Assembly: GCF_003097655.1 (NCBI RefSeq)
Contig: NZ_QCZH01000005.1
Coordinates: 124,001-188,000, forward strand
Length of the DNA stretch: 64,000 nt
Direction of reading: 5' to 3'
Source of the DNA: Flavobacterium laiguense
GTDB taxonomy: Bacteria > Bacteroidota > Bacteroidia > Flavobacteriales > Flavobacteriaceae
Made by a program: the position numbers and the translations under genes. The notes under the pieces were generated by a model. That model did not search any database. It was not told the DNA's origin and was given only the letters and a program-made list of their open reading frames with translations. Shown here piece by piece: positions 34,888 to 43,545 of the stretch. How positions within the stretch are numbered: position 1 is the first letter of the stretch; every line of letters starts with the position of its first letter.

Positions 34888-35475
34888 TTGAAGCCAACTC
34901 TAAAAAGATTTTTTGATGTTGTATTTTCTCTACTAATGCTAGTTTTGTTCTTCTGGATCATACTCATCGTTTGGTTTATGGCTGTTATTGACACCCGTAC
35001 CAATGGGATTTTTACCCAGGAACGCATTGGACAATATGAGAAACGATTCAGGATTTATAAATTACGGACCATTCAAAGGATTCATGACTCAGGTGAATTC
35101 GAAATATCAAGAATAGGGCGAACCCTTCGGAACCTTAAATTAGACGAGTTGCCTCAGTTGTTTAATGTTTTGAAAGGAGAGATGAGCATTGTAGGGGCAA
35201 GACCTGATATTGCAGGATATTATGATTTGTTGGAGGGAGAGAATCGAAAAGTTCTGGAGTTAAAACCTGGGATAACCAGTTTGGCGTCTTTAAAATATTA
35301 TAATGAAGACAAATTGTTAAAAAGGCAAGACTCGCCTTTAGTATACAATGATCGTGTGATTTTCCCGGATAAGGTGCAACTGAATTTAGAGTATTATTAC
35401 CATCAAAGTTTCTGCGGAGATTTAAAGATTATTTTTAAAACTATTGGTTTTCTATTTTTTAAAAGACCTGTTTGA
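34888..35475 (+). CDS. Second initiating sugar transferase (small phosphoglycosyl transferase)
   Basis: A 195-residue monotopic phosphoglycosyl transferase from TTG 34888 (KPTLKRFFDVVFS). The frame continues upstream but only through the repeat array and rmlA in another frame, so that part is not protein. Landmarks: hydrophobic helix LLMLVLFFWIILIVWFMAVI near 16-35, RFRIYKLRTIQ near 59, the Asp-Glu pair in KLDELPQLFNVLKGEMSIVG near 86-105, and KPGITSLASLKYY near 129. The helix and catalytic core are complete. Sequence distance from the PglC-like enzyme at 21785 suggests a different substrate and a second lipid-linked glycan. TTG start is moderately certain. Confidence 0.82.
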   Translation: MKPTLKRFFDVVFSLLMLVLFFWIILIVWFMAVIDTRTNGIFTQERIGQYEKRFRIYKLRTIQRIHDSGEFEISRIGRTLRNLKLDELPQLFNVLKGEMSIVGARPDIAGYYDLLEGENRKVLELKPGITSLASLKYYNEDKLLKRQDSPLVYNDRVIFPDKVQLNLEYYYHQSFCGDLKIIFKTIGFLFFKRPV

Positions 35476-35996
35476 TGAGTAATTTTTTTTGTTTAAAATT
35501 AGGTAATCCGACATCAACTGTAGTCTTAAAGCGGGAGAAAAAATTTAGCCACAAATTTAAAGAAAGTGGTTTGGACTTTGACACCCGAGTGAAACGAACG
35601 GATGAAGTAAAGAATTGCTAACTGGGACAATCCTTCTCAATGGAACGCGGATGATACGGATTGGCTAAAGCCAAGACGCAGAAAAAAACGGATTTTGAAA
35701 TGAGTTAGACAGAATTATGCAAATTATTTTTAATTCAAAAGGATAATTCTTGGCGATAAAAATAAAGCCCATACAATTCCTGATAGAACAATTAGTATAA
35801 TAACTTTGAAAGAAAAAGGATGGTTTGTTGCATTATAAAATGGGAATTTATTTTAAAACCGTTTTTCACTACTTTTTATTAAAATAATTTGCCTGTAAAT
35901 TTTAATTCTACTTTGTTAATTGAATTCTACATAGATTTTAATTTGTATTTTTGCCGTTTCGACTTAATTTTATTGAAAAAGTAAACCTTATAAAAC
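35476..35996 (+). other. 521-base gap with decayed dispersed repeat and promoter for the PglF-like gene
   Basis: No gene. Around 35640-35695 the phrase gcggatgatacggattggc and cagaaaaaaacggatttt resembles the dispersed 'acggattt' repeats common in Flavobacterium gaps (family recognition from memory). TATTTTTG at 35946-35953 fits the -7 consensus, 43 bases before the ATG, and should drive the dehydratase gene. Confidence 0.45.
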
Positions 35997-37946
35997 ATGG
36001 ATAACGACTCCTTTATTTCTGGATTTTTTTCAAGAGCCAATTTGAAATTAAGCATTCATAATTTAAGCTATCTTCCGAGATGGATTATTGTTATGATTGA
36101 TTTTTCGGTCTTGATAGTCTCCTTTTTTTTTACGCTTCTTATCTTTAGGGGAACAGGTTTAAAATACATCATTACCCCTCACGATGTGTTATTCGTATTT
36201 TCTTTTTTTAGTGTAAATATTTTCTTTTTTTGGTTGTTTAGAACGTATTCGGGAATTATAAGGCATTCTTCTTATATCGATGCAGTCAAACTTTTGTTTT
36301 CCCAAATGTCGGTTTTGATTGTATTTCTCTTTTTTAATTTTGCGTACGAGCTATTGTATGATGAAAGAGCTTTTTTGACCACAGCCCTTTTTATAAATGT
36401 TGTGCTTTCTTTCTGTGGATTGTTTTTGTATCGCGTAGTAGTGAAGCAAACATTCGAGCTTTATTTCTCTGAAAAGAGCTCCACTAAATTGATACGAGCC
36501 ATAATTTACGGGACGGATGCCAATGCGATATCGGTAGCCAATGCCTTAAAATTTGAGACACCCAGTCGGTTTAAAATTGTTGGATTTGTTGACAGGAACA
36601 ATCAAAATGCGTCCAAAAGGATGTTGGATTTACCCATACTGGTTCAAAAGAAAAAATTGCCTTCCCTAATGCGTACTGTAGGTGCCGAGGCCGTCATTAT
36701 AGCGGATAAGAGTTTAGGAAAAGAAGAACAATTGATCATTGTGGATCAATGTTTGGAGTTTAACTACAGAGTCTATACGGTTCCTTTGATTACCGACTGG
36801 GAAAACCAGAAGGAGATTTCCCAAAAGGTAAAGAACATTCAAATTGAAGATTTACTGGAAAGGAAACCGATTGTTTTAGACAACAAATCGATTTCTAAAC
36901 AATTAAAGGATAGAACGGTTCTAATATCGGGTGCAGCAGGGTCTATAGGAAGCGAGATTGTGAGGCAGGTATTGAGTTTTAATCCAAAAAAAGTGATCAT
37001 TCTGGATCAAGCCGAAACGCCTTTGCATCATTTGAGCCTTGAACTGGAAAAAAACAACTATACTGCCAAAATTCACAATGTCATTGCCGATGTTAGGAAT
37101 TTTGAGGCCATGTCTAAAGTGTTTAAATTGTACAAACCTCAGGTTGTTTTTCATGCAGCGGCTTATAAACATGTCCCCTTGATGGAGGAAAATCCATCGC
37201 AGGCCATTTTGACCAATATTGAAGGAACAAAAAATCTAGCCGATTTAGCCTGTGAATACAATGTGAAGAAATTTGTGATGGTCTCTACAGACAAAGCGGT
37301 AAATCCGAGCAATGTAATGGGAGCCAGCAAAAGAATAGCCGAGAAATATGTGCAGTCTTTGCAAATTAAAAACTCAAAGGAGGACAAAGCAAATGCCACA
37401 AAATTTATCACTACCCGTTTTGGAAATGTTTTAGGATCTAATGGATCGGTGGTGCCTTTGTTTACCAAGCAAATTGCCGCAGGTGGGCCTGTTACCATTA
37501 CCCATCCTGATATTATTCGCTATTTCATGACCATTCCAGAAGCCTGTCAGTTGGTTCTAGAAGCTGGTGCTATGGGGAATGGAGGAGAGATTTATATTTT
37601 TGATATGGGTAAACCGGTTAAGATTATTGATTTGGCCAAAAAGATGATTAAATTGGCTGGCTTTATTCCGGATAAAGATATTAAGATTGAAATTGTTGGT
37701 TTGCGTCCTGGAGAAAAGTTGTATGAAGAGTTACTGAATGATACTTCAAAAACGATTCCAACGCATCATGAAAAAATAATGATTGCAGAAGAAATTCAAG
37801 ATGAATATGAAAAATTACATAGCGAAATAAATGAATTGATAGGAATTGCCAATTTCTTTAGCAATGATGATATAGTCGCAAAAATGAAAACAATTGTTCC
37901 GGAGTTTATAAGTATGAATTCTACTTTTGAAGTTTTGGATAAATAA
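35997..37946 (+). CDS. PglF/CapD-type membrane nucleotide-sugar 4,6-dehydratase
   Basis: Dehydrates UDP-GlcNAc to UDP-4-keto-6-deoxy-GlcNAc (PglF) or an isomer, at the inner membrane. A 649-residue protein: four N-terminal helices (about 28-160), a linker Rossmann-like domain (IIYGTDANAISVANAL near 168), then the dehydratase domain with GAAGSIGSEIVRQV near 311-324, AAYKHVPLMEENP near 388 and STDKAVNPSNVMGASKRIAE near 425-444. The catalytic site has the Ser-Asp-Lys/Met variation of this family rather than a classical YxxxK. The partner aminotransferase and acetyltransferase are 12-14 kb upstream. A monocistronic unit with its own promoter and terminator. Confidence 0.92.
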   Translation: MDNDSFISGFFSRANLKLSIHNLSYLPRWIIVMIDFSVLIVSFFFTLLIFRGTGLKYIITPHDVLFVFSFFSVNIFFFWLFRTYSGIIRHSSYIDAVKLLFSQMSVLIVFLFFNFAYELLYDERAFLTTALFINVVLSFCGLFLYRVVVKQTFELYFSEKSSTKLIRAIIYGTDANAISVANALKFETPSRFKIVGFVDRNNQNASKRMLDLPILVQKKKLPSLMRTVGAEAVIIADKSLGKEEQLIIVDQCLEFNYRVYTVPLITDWENQKEISQKVKNIQIEDLLERKPIVLDNKSISKQLKDRTVLISGAAGSIGSEIVRQVLSFNPKKVIILDQAETPLHHLSLELEKNNYTAKIHNVIADVRNFEAMSKVFKLYKPQVVFHAAAYKHVPLMEENPSQAILTNIEGTKNLADLACEYNVKKFVMVSTDKAVNPSNVMGASKRIAEKYVQSLQIKNSKEDKANATKFITTRFGNVLGSNGSVVPLFTKQIAAGGPVTITHPDIIRYFMTIPEACQLVLEAGAMGNGGEIYIFDMGKPVKIIDLAKKMIKLAGFIPDKDIKIEIVGLRPGEKLYEELLNDTSKTIPTHHEKIMIAEEIQDEYEKLHSEINELIGIANFFSNDDIVAKMKTIVPEFISMNSTFEVLDK

Positions 37947-37967
37947 CAATAATCGAAATAATTTATT

Positions 37968-38004
37968 AAAAGGTTTACAATTTTTTTTGTAAACCTTTTT
38001 TTTT
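37968..38004 (+). terminator. Strong rho-independent terminator after the PglF-like gene
   Basis: aaaaggtttacaa (37968-37980) pairs perfectly with ttgtaaacctttt (37987-37999) around six T, followed by a long T tract. 13 bp stem. Confidence 0.9.
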
Positions 38005-38583
38005 GTTCAAGACTTTTTTTTGAAATTGTTAAACCCAGAATCCGCATTAGAATAATAGCGCTTTGCTTTGGAATCTATAAATTGCCCACAGAAGTCACGG
38101 ATTCTGCTGATTCTCACAGATCTTCATTTTTTATAAGCACATTTAAATCGGCTATAAAAAATCCGTGTAGATCCGTTTGATCGGTAAAATCGGTGGGCTA
38201 TTGCGGGAATCTAGATTAAAATGAAATATTTGCGTTTAGAACAAAAAAACACACCCCCCGCCCCCTCTCAAGAGGGGAATTCGATCCTGCCAGCATTTAA
38301 CTTTAGTTGTTTTTTAAGTAAATAACTCGATTAATTTATTTGAATTTTAAAGAATAAGTGCAATTGCTTCTCCAGATCGCTGTCGCCCAAGTAGTGGCCA
38401 ACTTTTTTCGTATAATTTATCGGCATCCAAACAGTTGAGGGTAGCCCACCGTTATTTTATTAAACTCCCCGAACTGACGAGCAATCTTTTTAATTATTTT
38501 AAAGTCATAAAATAAATATGTTGTATATTTAAGGAATTAAAAGTTTCCTTTACTATCTTAATTTCAGCCTTTAGACTAAAATT
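38005..38583. repeat. 579-base gap with two repeat elements upstream of the ABC exporter genes
   Basis: 38085-38200 holds an imperfect inverted repeat: gcccacagaagtcacgg and gattctcacagat on the left, atccgtgtagatccg and aaaatcggtgggc on the right. 38223-38330 is the inverted, shortened copy of the MITE-like element at 32223. A small hairpin aaggaa / ttcctt lies at 38531-38550. No gene or clear -7 box seen. Confidence 0.5.
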
Positions 38584-39453
38584 ATGAATACAACGAATAC
38601 TTCAAATACTCCTTGGTTGTTTGAGATAACACCGAAAAATAAATTTTTGTCACTTCATCTAAAAGAAGTATGGCAATATCGTGATTTACTCTTTCTTTTT
38701 GTAAAAAGAGACATTGTTACGGTTTATAAACAAACGGTACTGGGGCCATTGTGGTATCTGATTCAGCCGTTGTTTACGGCTGTTACTTTTACCATCATTT
38801 TTAATAATCTGGCAGGAATAGCTACAGGGACGGTACCTCCGTTTTTATTCAATCTGGCAGGAATTACCGTTTGGAATTATTTTACGGCCTGTCTCAATGG
38901 AACCTCGGATACGTTTAGGAACAATGCGAGTATTTTCGGGAAGGTCTATTTTCCCAGAGTCATAGTGCCCATTTCGATAGTGATCTCCAATTTATTGAAG
39001 TTTGGAATTCAATGTGGCATATTTATCGTTTTTTATCTTTTTTATTATTTTCAGGGGGCGGCAATTGGTTTGAATCCTTCGATAGTATTTTTTCCTTTAC
39101 TTATCTTATTTATGGGTATCTTAGGGTTAGGATTTGGAATGCTGATCTCCTCATTGGTTACAAAATATAGGGATTTTAATCATTTGATAGGCTTTGGTGT
39201 GCAGTTGCTGATGTATCTCTCGGCGGTGATGTATCCGATGGCTTTGCTTAAAGAAAAACTCCCGTCTTATGGTTGGTTGGTGCAATACAACCCGCTGGCG
39301 TATGTTATAGAAACCACCCGATATATGTTGCTTAGTGTTGGGCAAATATCTCTTTTGGGACTTGGATACACTTTTTTGGTAACGGTACTAGTTTTTTTTG
39401 TGGGGCTCTTAATTTTTAATAAGACGGAGAAGAGTTTTATTGATACGGTTTAG
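38584..39453 (+). CDS. wzm: ABC transporter permease for polysaccharide export (Wzm/TagG type)
   Basis: Membrane half of an ABC exporter that moves completed lipid-linked polysaccharide across the inner membrane. A 289-residue protein: LKEVWQYRDLLFLFVKRDIV near 27-46 is the usual amphipathic entry helix, VLGPLWYLIQPLFTAVTFTI near 57 is the family signature, and six membrane helices follow. Its ATPase partner starts at 40026, after a small four-helix-bundle gene that normally does not sit between them. This gives the locus a second export route besides Wzx/Wzy. Confidence 0.92.
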   Translation: MNTTNTSNTPWLFEITPKNKFLSLHLKEVWQYRDLLFLFVKRDIVTVYKQTVLGPLWYLIQPLFTAVTFTIIFNNLAGIATGTVPPFLFNLAGITVWNYFTACLNGTSDTFRNNASIFGKVYFPRVIVPISIVISNLLKFGIQCGIFIVFYLFYYFQGAAIGLNPSIVFFPLLILFMGILGLGFGMLISSLVTKYRDFNHLIGFGVQLLMYLSAVMYPMALLKEKLPSYGWLVQYNPLAYVIETTRYMLLSVGQISLLGLGYTFLVTVLVFFVGLLIFNKTEKSFIDTV

Positions 39454-39547
39454 TCAGTTATGAGTTATGGGTTATGGGTTATGGGATTTGTGATGTGAGT
39501 TATAGGTTTTGAGTTTTAGTTATAAAATAATAAAAGTTGAAATTGTT
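39454..39547. repeat. 'gagttatgggttatggg' repeat array between wzm and the four-helix gene
   Basis: It starts right after the wzm stop with gttatgag, ttatggg, ttatggg, then gatgtgag, ttatagg, ttttgag: the same unit family, in the forward orientation. The matching array on the far side of the next gene (39928-40022) runs forward and then in the complementary orientation. Confidence 0.65.
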
Positions 39548-39922
39548 ATGAGTGATTTTAAAAGTTATAAAGATTTAGATATTTACACAATAAGTATGGA
39601 TTTGTTTTTAGCATTGCATCCAAAAACTTTAAAACTCCCTAAATATGAATTGTATGAGTTGGGAAGTCAGCTTAGGCGTTCTTCGGATAGTGTTGTTTCT
39701 AATATTGTAGAAGGATATGGACGAAGAAAATATAAAGCAGATTTTATTCGGTTTTTGGTTTTTTCTCATTCTAGTTGTTTAGAAACCATTAGCCATATTT
39801 ATAAATTAACCGTATTATACCCAGATTTTAAAGCCGATTTTGAGCCTTTTATTCAGGCTCATGAGAATTTAGGAGGTAAGATTTTTAATTTTATGAGTTA
39901 TGTAGAAAAGAATTGGAAATAG
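39548..39922 (+). CDS. Four-helix bundle protein (23S rRNA intervening-sequence family)
   Basis: A 124-residue protein of the S23/IVP four-helix-bundle family. The recurring core is visible: SYKDLDIYTISMDLFLAL near 5-22, LGSQLRRSSDSVVSNIVEGY near 42-61 and RFLVFSHSSCLETISHIYKL near 73-92. Family members are encoded in 23S rRNA intervening sequences and, as relatives, in diversity-generating retroelements (Avd), yet no reverse transcriptase or rRNA is seen here. ATG 39548 is chosen because the upstream frame is repeat sequence. It is inserted between wzm and wzt and bordered on both sides by repeat arrays. Confidence 0.85.
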   Translation: MSDFKSYKDLDIYTISMDLFLALHPKTLKLPKYELYELGSQLRRSSDSVVSNIVEGYGRRKYKADFIRFLVFSHSSCLETISHIYKLTVLYPDFKADFEPFIQAHENLGGKIFNFMSYVEKNWK

Positions 39923-39927
39923 ATATA

Positions 39928-40022
39928 GTTTTGAGATTTGGGTTATGGGTTATGGGTTTGAATGATAGGTGTTAAACCGTAACTCACACACCTCAGAACC
40001 CAAACCCCACAACTCACAATAA
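39928..40022. repeat. Repeat array upstream of wzt, with opposing halves
   Basis: 39928-39960 has forward units (gttttgag, ggttatggg), and 39972-40020 has complementary units (aaccgtaactcac, acctcagaaccc, cacaactcac). The opposing halves could pair. Confidence 0.6.
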
Positions 40023-40025
40023 AAA

Positions 40026-41249
40026 ATGAAAGACATTATATTAAAAGTCGAAAACATCTCGAAACAATACCGCTTAGGTCAAGTAGGTACCGGGACATTG
40101 AGTCATGACTTGAACCGCTGGTGGCATCAAATTTGGGGGAAGGAAGATCCGTATTTGAGAATAGGCGAAACAAATGATCGCAGTACCAAAGGGACAAGTG
40201 ATTATGTGTGGGCGTTACAAGACATAAATTTTGAAGTGGAACGTGGTGAGGTTTTGGGAATTATTGGTAAGAACGGAGCAGGAAAATCGACTTTGTTGAA
40301 AATATTGTCCAAGGTTACGGCCCCCACTACCGGAAGCATAAAATCACGGGGACGAATTGCTTCCCTGCTTGAAGTGGGAACCGGATTCAACCCAGAGCTG
40401 ACCGGTAAAGAAAATATTTTCTTGAATGGGGCGATTCTAGGAATGACCAAAAAAGAAATTACTGCCAAGCTCGACGAGATTATAGATTTCTCAGGATGTG
40501 AACGTTATATAGACACACCCGTAAAACGATACAGTAGCGGTATGACGGTGCGTTTGGCCTTTGCTGTTGCAGCCTTTCTTGAGCCAGAGATATTGGTTAT
40601 TGATGAGGTGCTGGCCGTGGGCGATGCCGAGTTTCAGAAAAAAGCCATTGGCAAAATGCAGGATATTTCTAAAGGTGAAGGGCGGACGGTGTTGTTTGTG
40701 AGTCATAATATGGCGGCGGTGAAGAGTTTATGTACTAGGGGGATTGTTTTGGAGAATGGGAAGGTGGCATTGAATTCTGATATAAGTGAAGTAATAAGTT
40801 TTTATCAAAATATGAATTCTAGCATAAATTTTTATAAAACTGAATTCGTACAAAAAGATATTTATATTGAAAAGGTAGAGTTTGAAAGAGGAATTTCAGC
40901 ATTCTACTCAGAAGAGGATATTCAGGTTAATTTTGTTTTGAGATATAATGTGGAATTTGAAAAAAATAAATTTTTGATGGTGAGAATTTTTGATGATTTA
41001 GATCAGGCATTATTTAGTTCGGAAATTGAATTGAAAAGAGACAAAAGTCTGTATAATTTGGTAATACCTAAATTTACTTTAGTAAAGGGGTTTTATAAAT
41101 TGAATTGTATAGTTTATCATCCAGCAATAACACAGTATGATGTCATTGATTCATGTTGTAATTTTTCTATAATTAATAATAGACCTGATTTTTCTCATCT
41201 AGAGACATTTGATATTGGGAAGGTATATAGTCAAACAAAATGGATATGA
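40026..41249 (+). CDS. wzt: ABC transporter ATP-binding protein for polysaccharide export, with Wzt-type C-terminal domain
   Basis: ATPase of the exporter. Walker A is GKNGAGKST at 81-89, signature YSSGMTVRLAFAVA near 167-180, Walker B PEILVIDEVLAVGD near 186-199 and the switch His in FVSHNMAAVKSL near 227. Residues about 265-407 form an added beta-sandwich like the Wzt carbohydrate-binding domain, which recognises the modified end of the chain. Three methyltransferases and acetyltransferases downstream could make such a cap. The C-terminal half is more AT-rich than the ATPase half, hinting at domain exchange. It overlaps the next gene by 4-10 bases. Confidence 0.93.
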   Translation: MKDIILKVENISKQYRLGQVGTGTLSHDLNRWWHQIWGKEDPYLRIGETNDRSTKGTSDYVWALQDINFEVERGEVLGIIGKNGAGKSTLLKILSKVTAPTTGSIKSRGRIASLLEVGTGFNPELTGKENIFLNGAILGMTKKEITAKLDEIIDFSGCERYIDTPVKRYSSGMTVRLAFAVAAFLEPEILVIDEVLAVGDAEFQKKAIGKMQDISKGEGRTVLFVSHNMAAVKSLCTRGIVLENGKVALNSDISEVISFYQNMNSSINFYKTEFVQKDIYIEKVEFERGISAFYSEEDIQVNFVLRYNVEFEKNKFLMVRIFDDLDQALFSSEIELKRDKSLYNLVIPKFTLVKGFYKLNCIVYHPAITQYDVIDSCCNFSIINNRPDFSHLETFDIGKVYSQTKWI

Positions 41250-41860
41250 TTAAAAAAATAGTTAAAAAGTTAAAAGTGAAATTTTTTTCAAAACCACAAA
41301 AGATTATAACCTATTTTTTTACAAAAGATTTTTTTTTGGGTAAAAAATATTTAATAGGAGATTTTACTTACGGTTGTCCGAATGTGATTTTTGAAAATAA
41401 TGATGCTAATTTATGTATTGGGAAGTTTTGCTCAATAGCGGAACATGTCACTATTTTTTTGGGAGGAAATCATCGAACAGATTGGGTTAGTACATACCCA
41501 TTTAATGTTCTAAATGATTATTTTCCAGACGCTTCTAGTATAAAAGGACATCCCGCAACTAAAGGTGATGTAGTTATAGGTAACGATGTTTGGATAGGAA
41601 GAGGAGCGGTAATCATGTCCGGGGTGAAAATTGGTAATGGTGCTGTAGTAGCAGCTTATGCATTAGTGACAAATGATATTGGTGATTATGAAATTTGGGG
41701 AGGGAATCCTGCAAAACTACTTAAAAAAAGATTTGATGAAGAAACAATTTCAAAGCTTCAAAAGTTAAAATGGTGGGATTGGGAAATTAAAGAAATAATT
41801 GAAAATGTTGAACATTTATGTTCAAATAATATTGATAATCTTAAGTCATTTGAAATATGA
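41240..41860 (+). CDS. CatB-related xenobiotic/sugar O-acetyltransferase
   Basis: A 206-residue hexapeptide-repeat acetyltransferase. Family blocks: FCSIAEHVTIFLGGNHRTDW near 62-81 with the catalytic-type His, a long loop, then GDVVIGNDVWIGRGAVIMSG near 111-130 and the end IWGGNPAKLLKKRF near 153. Hexapeptide I/V-G-x turns continue through the beta-helix. Probably acetylates a sugar of the ABC-exported glycan. The start at 41240 overlaps wzt by 10 bases; ATG 41246 (4-base ATGA overlap) is equally possible. Confidence 0.85.
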   Translation: MDMIKKIVKKLKVKFFSKPQKIITYFFTKDFFLGKKYLIGDFTYGCPNVIFENNDANLCIGKFCSIAEHVTIFLGGNHRTDWVSTYPFNVLNDYFPDASSIKGHPATKGDVVIGNDVWIGRGAVIMSGVKIGNGAVVAAYALVTNDIGDYEIWGGNPAKLLKKRFDEETISKLQKLKWWDWEIKEIIENVEHLCSNNIDNLKSFEI

Positions 41861-42621
41861 GAAGTCTGTATGAAAAAATTAAATTCAGATATGATTTGGG
41901 AAACAGCTTGTTGAATGATCCTTTTTATAAAGATGGAGTTCAAAAAAGTTTTTTAGAAATTAATAAGTTTCCATTAAGATTTGAGGTTATTAATTATATT
42001 TTAAAATTTCTTGATAAAGAAACAAACTATTTAGAAATAGGAGTTCGTTATCCTGAGGCAAATTTTGATAAGATTATTTCTGAAAATAAATATAGTGTTG
42101 ATCCAGGGAGTGAAAATGTTCTGAATCCTGTAGATTTTAAAGTCACAAGTGATGATTTTTTTAACCAATTAAGAACGGGAATTATATTGAAAGAAGGAAT
42201 TAAATTTGATGTCATTTTTATAGATGGATTGCACTTAGCAGATCAAGTCGAAAGGGATGTAATTAATTCATTAGAGTTTTTAAATGAGGACGGTTTTATA
42301 GTGCTTCATGATTGTAATCCACCAACAGCTTTTCATGCCAGTGAAAATTATTTTTATCGGATGTCTCCTTCAGGAGGTAACTGGAATGGAACCACTTGGA
42401 AGGCATTCTTTAAATTTAGACAGTTAAATGGTTTGTTTTCTTGTTGTGTAGATTCAGATTGGGGGATTGGAATTATTTCAAAAAGACTAAATTTAGGAAC
42501 ACCTTCACAAGTCAAAAATCCTTATTTTGAATATAATTTGTTCGATGAAAATAGAAAGGAAAGTTTAAACTTGATTTCGTATGAAGAATTTAAGACAAAA
42601 TTGAATACATTCAAAAATTAA
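41857..42621 (+). CDS. Class I SAM-dependent methyltransferase
   Basis: A 254-residue methyltransferase of the Methyltransf_24 type. SAM site: NYLEIGVRYPEANFDKII near 57-74 and the acidic DVIFIDGLHLADQVERDV near 109-126, followed by EDGFIVLHDCNPP near 138-150. The target sugar cannot be read from sequence; a chain-terminating O-methyl cap recognised by the Wzt C-terminal domain is a plausible role in an ABC-type locus. It overlaps the acetyltransferase by 4 bases. Confidence 0.82.
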   Translation: MRSLYEKIKFRYDLGNSLLNDPFYKDGVQKSFLEINKFPLRFEVINYILKFLDKETNYLEIGVRYPEANFDKIISENKYSVDPGSENVLNPVDFKVTSDDFFNQLRTGIILKEGIKFDVIFIDGLHLADQVERDVINSLEFLNEDGFIVLHDCNPPTAFHASENYFYRMSPSGGNWNGTTWKAFFKFRQLNGLFSCCVDSDWGIGIISKRLNLGTPSQVKNPYFEYNLFDENRKESLNLISYEEFKTKLNTFKN

Positions 42622-42628
42622 AACTAAA

Positions 42629-43528
42629 ATGCTAGCCATCATAATCCCATATTATAAGCTTACTTTTTTTGATGCTACTTTACAGTCGTTGGCGAATCAA
42701 ACCAATCAAAAATTCAAAGTATATATAGGCGATGATGCAAGTCCAGAGAATCCAACCGATTTATTAGAAAAGTATAAAGGGAAGTTTGATTTTTTACACC
42801 ACAGATTTGATAAAAATTTAGGTAGGACTTCATTAATAAAGCAATGGGAACGATGTATTGCTCTTTCAGGAAATGAGGAATGGATTATGATTTTGGGTGA
42901 TGATGATGTTTTGGATGATAATGTGGTTGAGTCTTTTTATAGTCATTTTAGAGAATTCAATGGGCTAAGTAATGTTGTGCGATTCGCAACTGTTGAATTA
43001 AATGAGAAAGATCATTCTATTTCAAACATATATGTGCATCCCAGATTAGAAAAGGGCTTAAATTTTTTTATCAGAAAATTGAAATGGGAGACAAGAAGTT
43101 CTTTGTCTGAATATGTTTTTAAAAGACAGGCCTACTTGAAACATCATTTCAAAGAGTATTTTTCTGGCTTTTATAGCGATGATATGGCTTGGATTGACTT
43201 TTCTGAAGATAAACCTATTTATACTATAAATGAGTCTGTTGTTACCATACGAATCTCGGATATTAGTCTATCTGGAATTGCGGATAGAGATATTGTAAAA
43301 CAAGCGGAATATTTGTATTTGAATTTTTTTTATGACAATAAGTTGTCTTGTTTGTCAAAGACTAACAGATTGTTTGTCTTAAAAAAAATCGAGTTTTATC
43401 ATTATTTTAGTCATACTGCCAATTTTAAGGCTTGGTTTCATTTATATATAAAGTATTGGAGTAATTTTGATATTAAAGAATTGTATAGATTTCACAAAAG
43501 GATATTAATAGAACTGTTAAAGAGTTAA
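42629..43528 (+). CDS. Glycosyltransferase family 2
   Basis: A 299-residue GT-A enzyme. It starts with the family opening AIIIPYYKLTFFDATLQSLA and has DDASPEN near 35-41 and the metal-binding acidic cluster ILGDDDVLDDN near 90-100. No membrane helices. Donor and acceptor unknown. Seven bases after the methyltransferase, in the same operon. Confidence 0.85.
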   Translation: MLAIIIPYYKLTFFDATLQSLANQTNQKFKVYIGDDASPENPTDLLEKYKGKFDFLHHRFDKNLGRTSLIKQWERCIALSGNEEWIMILGDDDVLDDNVVESFYSHFREFNGLSNVVRFATVELNEKDHSISNIYVHPRLEKGLNFFIRKLKWETRSSLSEYVFKRQAYLKHHFKEYFSGFYSDDMAWIDFSEDKPIYTINESVVTIRISDISLSGIADRDIVKQAEYLYLNFFYDNKLSCLSKTNRLFVLKKIEFYHYFSHTANFKAWFHLYIKYWSNFDIKELYRFHKRILIELLKS

Positions 43529-43545
43529 TTAGAAAAAGATAAACC

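Noticed and set aside
38341..38530. Possible minus-strand gene fragment upstream of wzm
   Set aside because: One frame reads IKKIARQFGEFNKITVGYP before a stop, but it matches no family I know and has no longer context.
27240..40022. Short repeat arrays as possible CRISPR
   Set aside because: Units of 7-9 bp, variable, no unique spacers of constant length, and no cas genes in the window.
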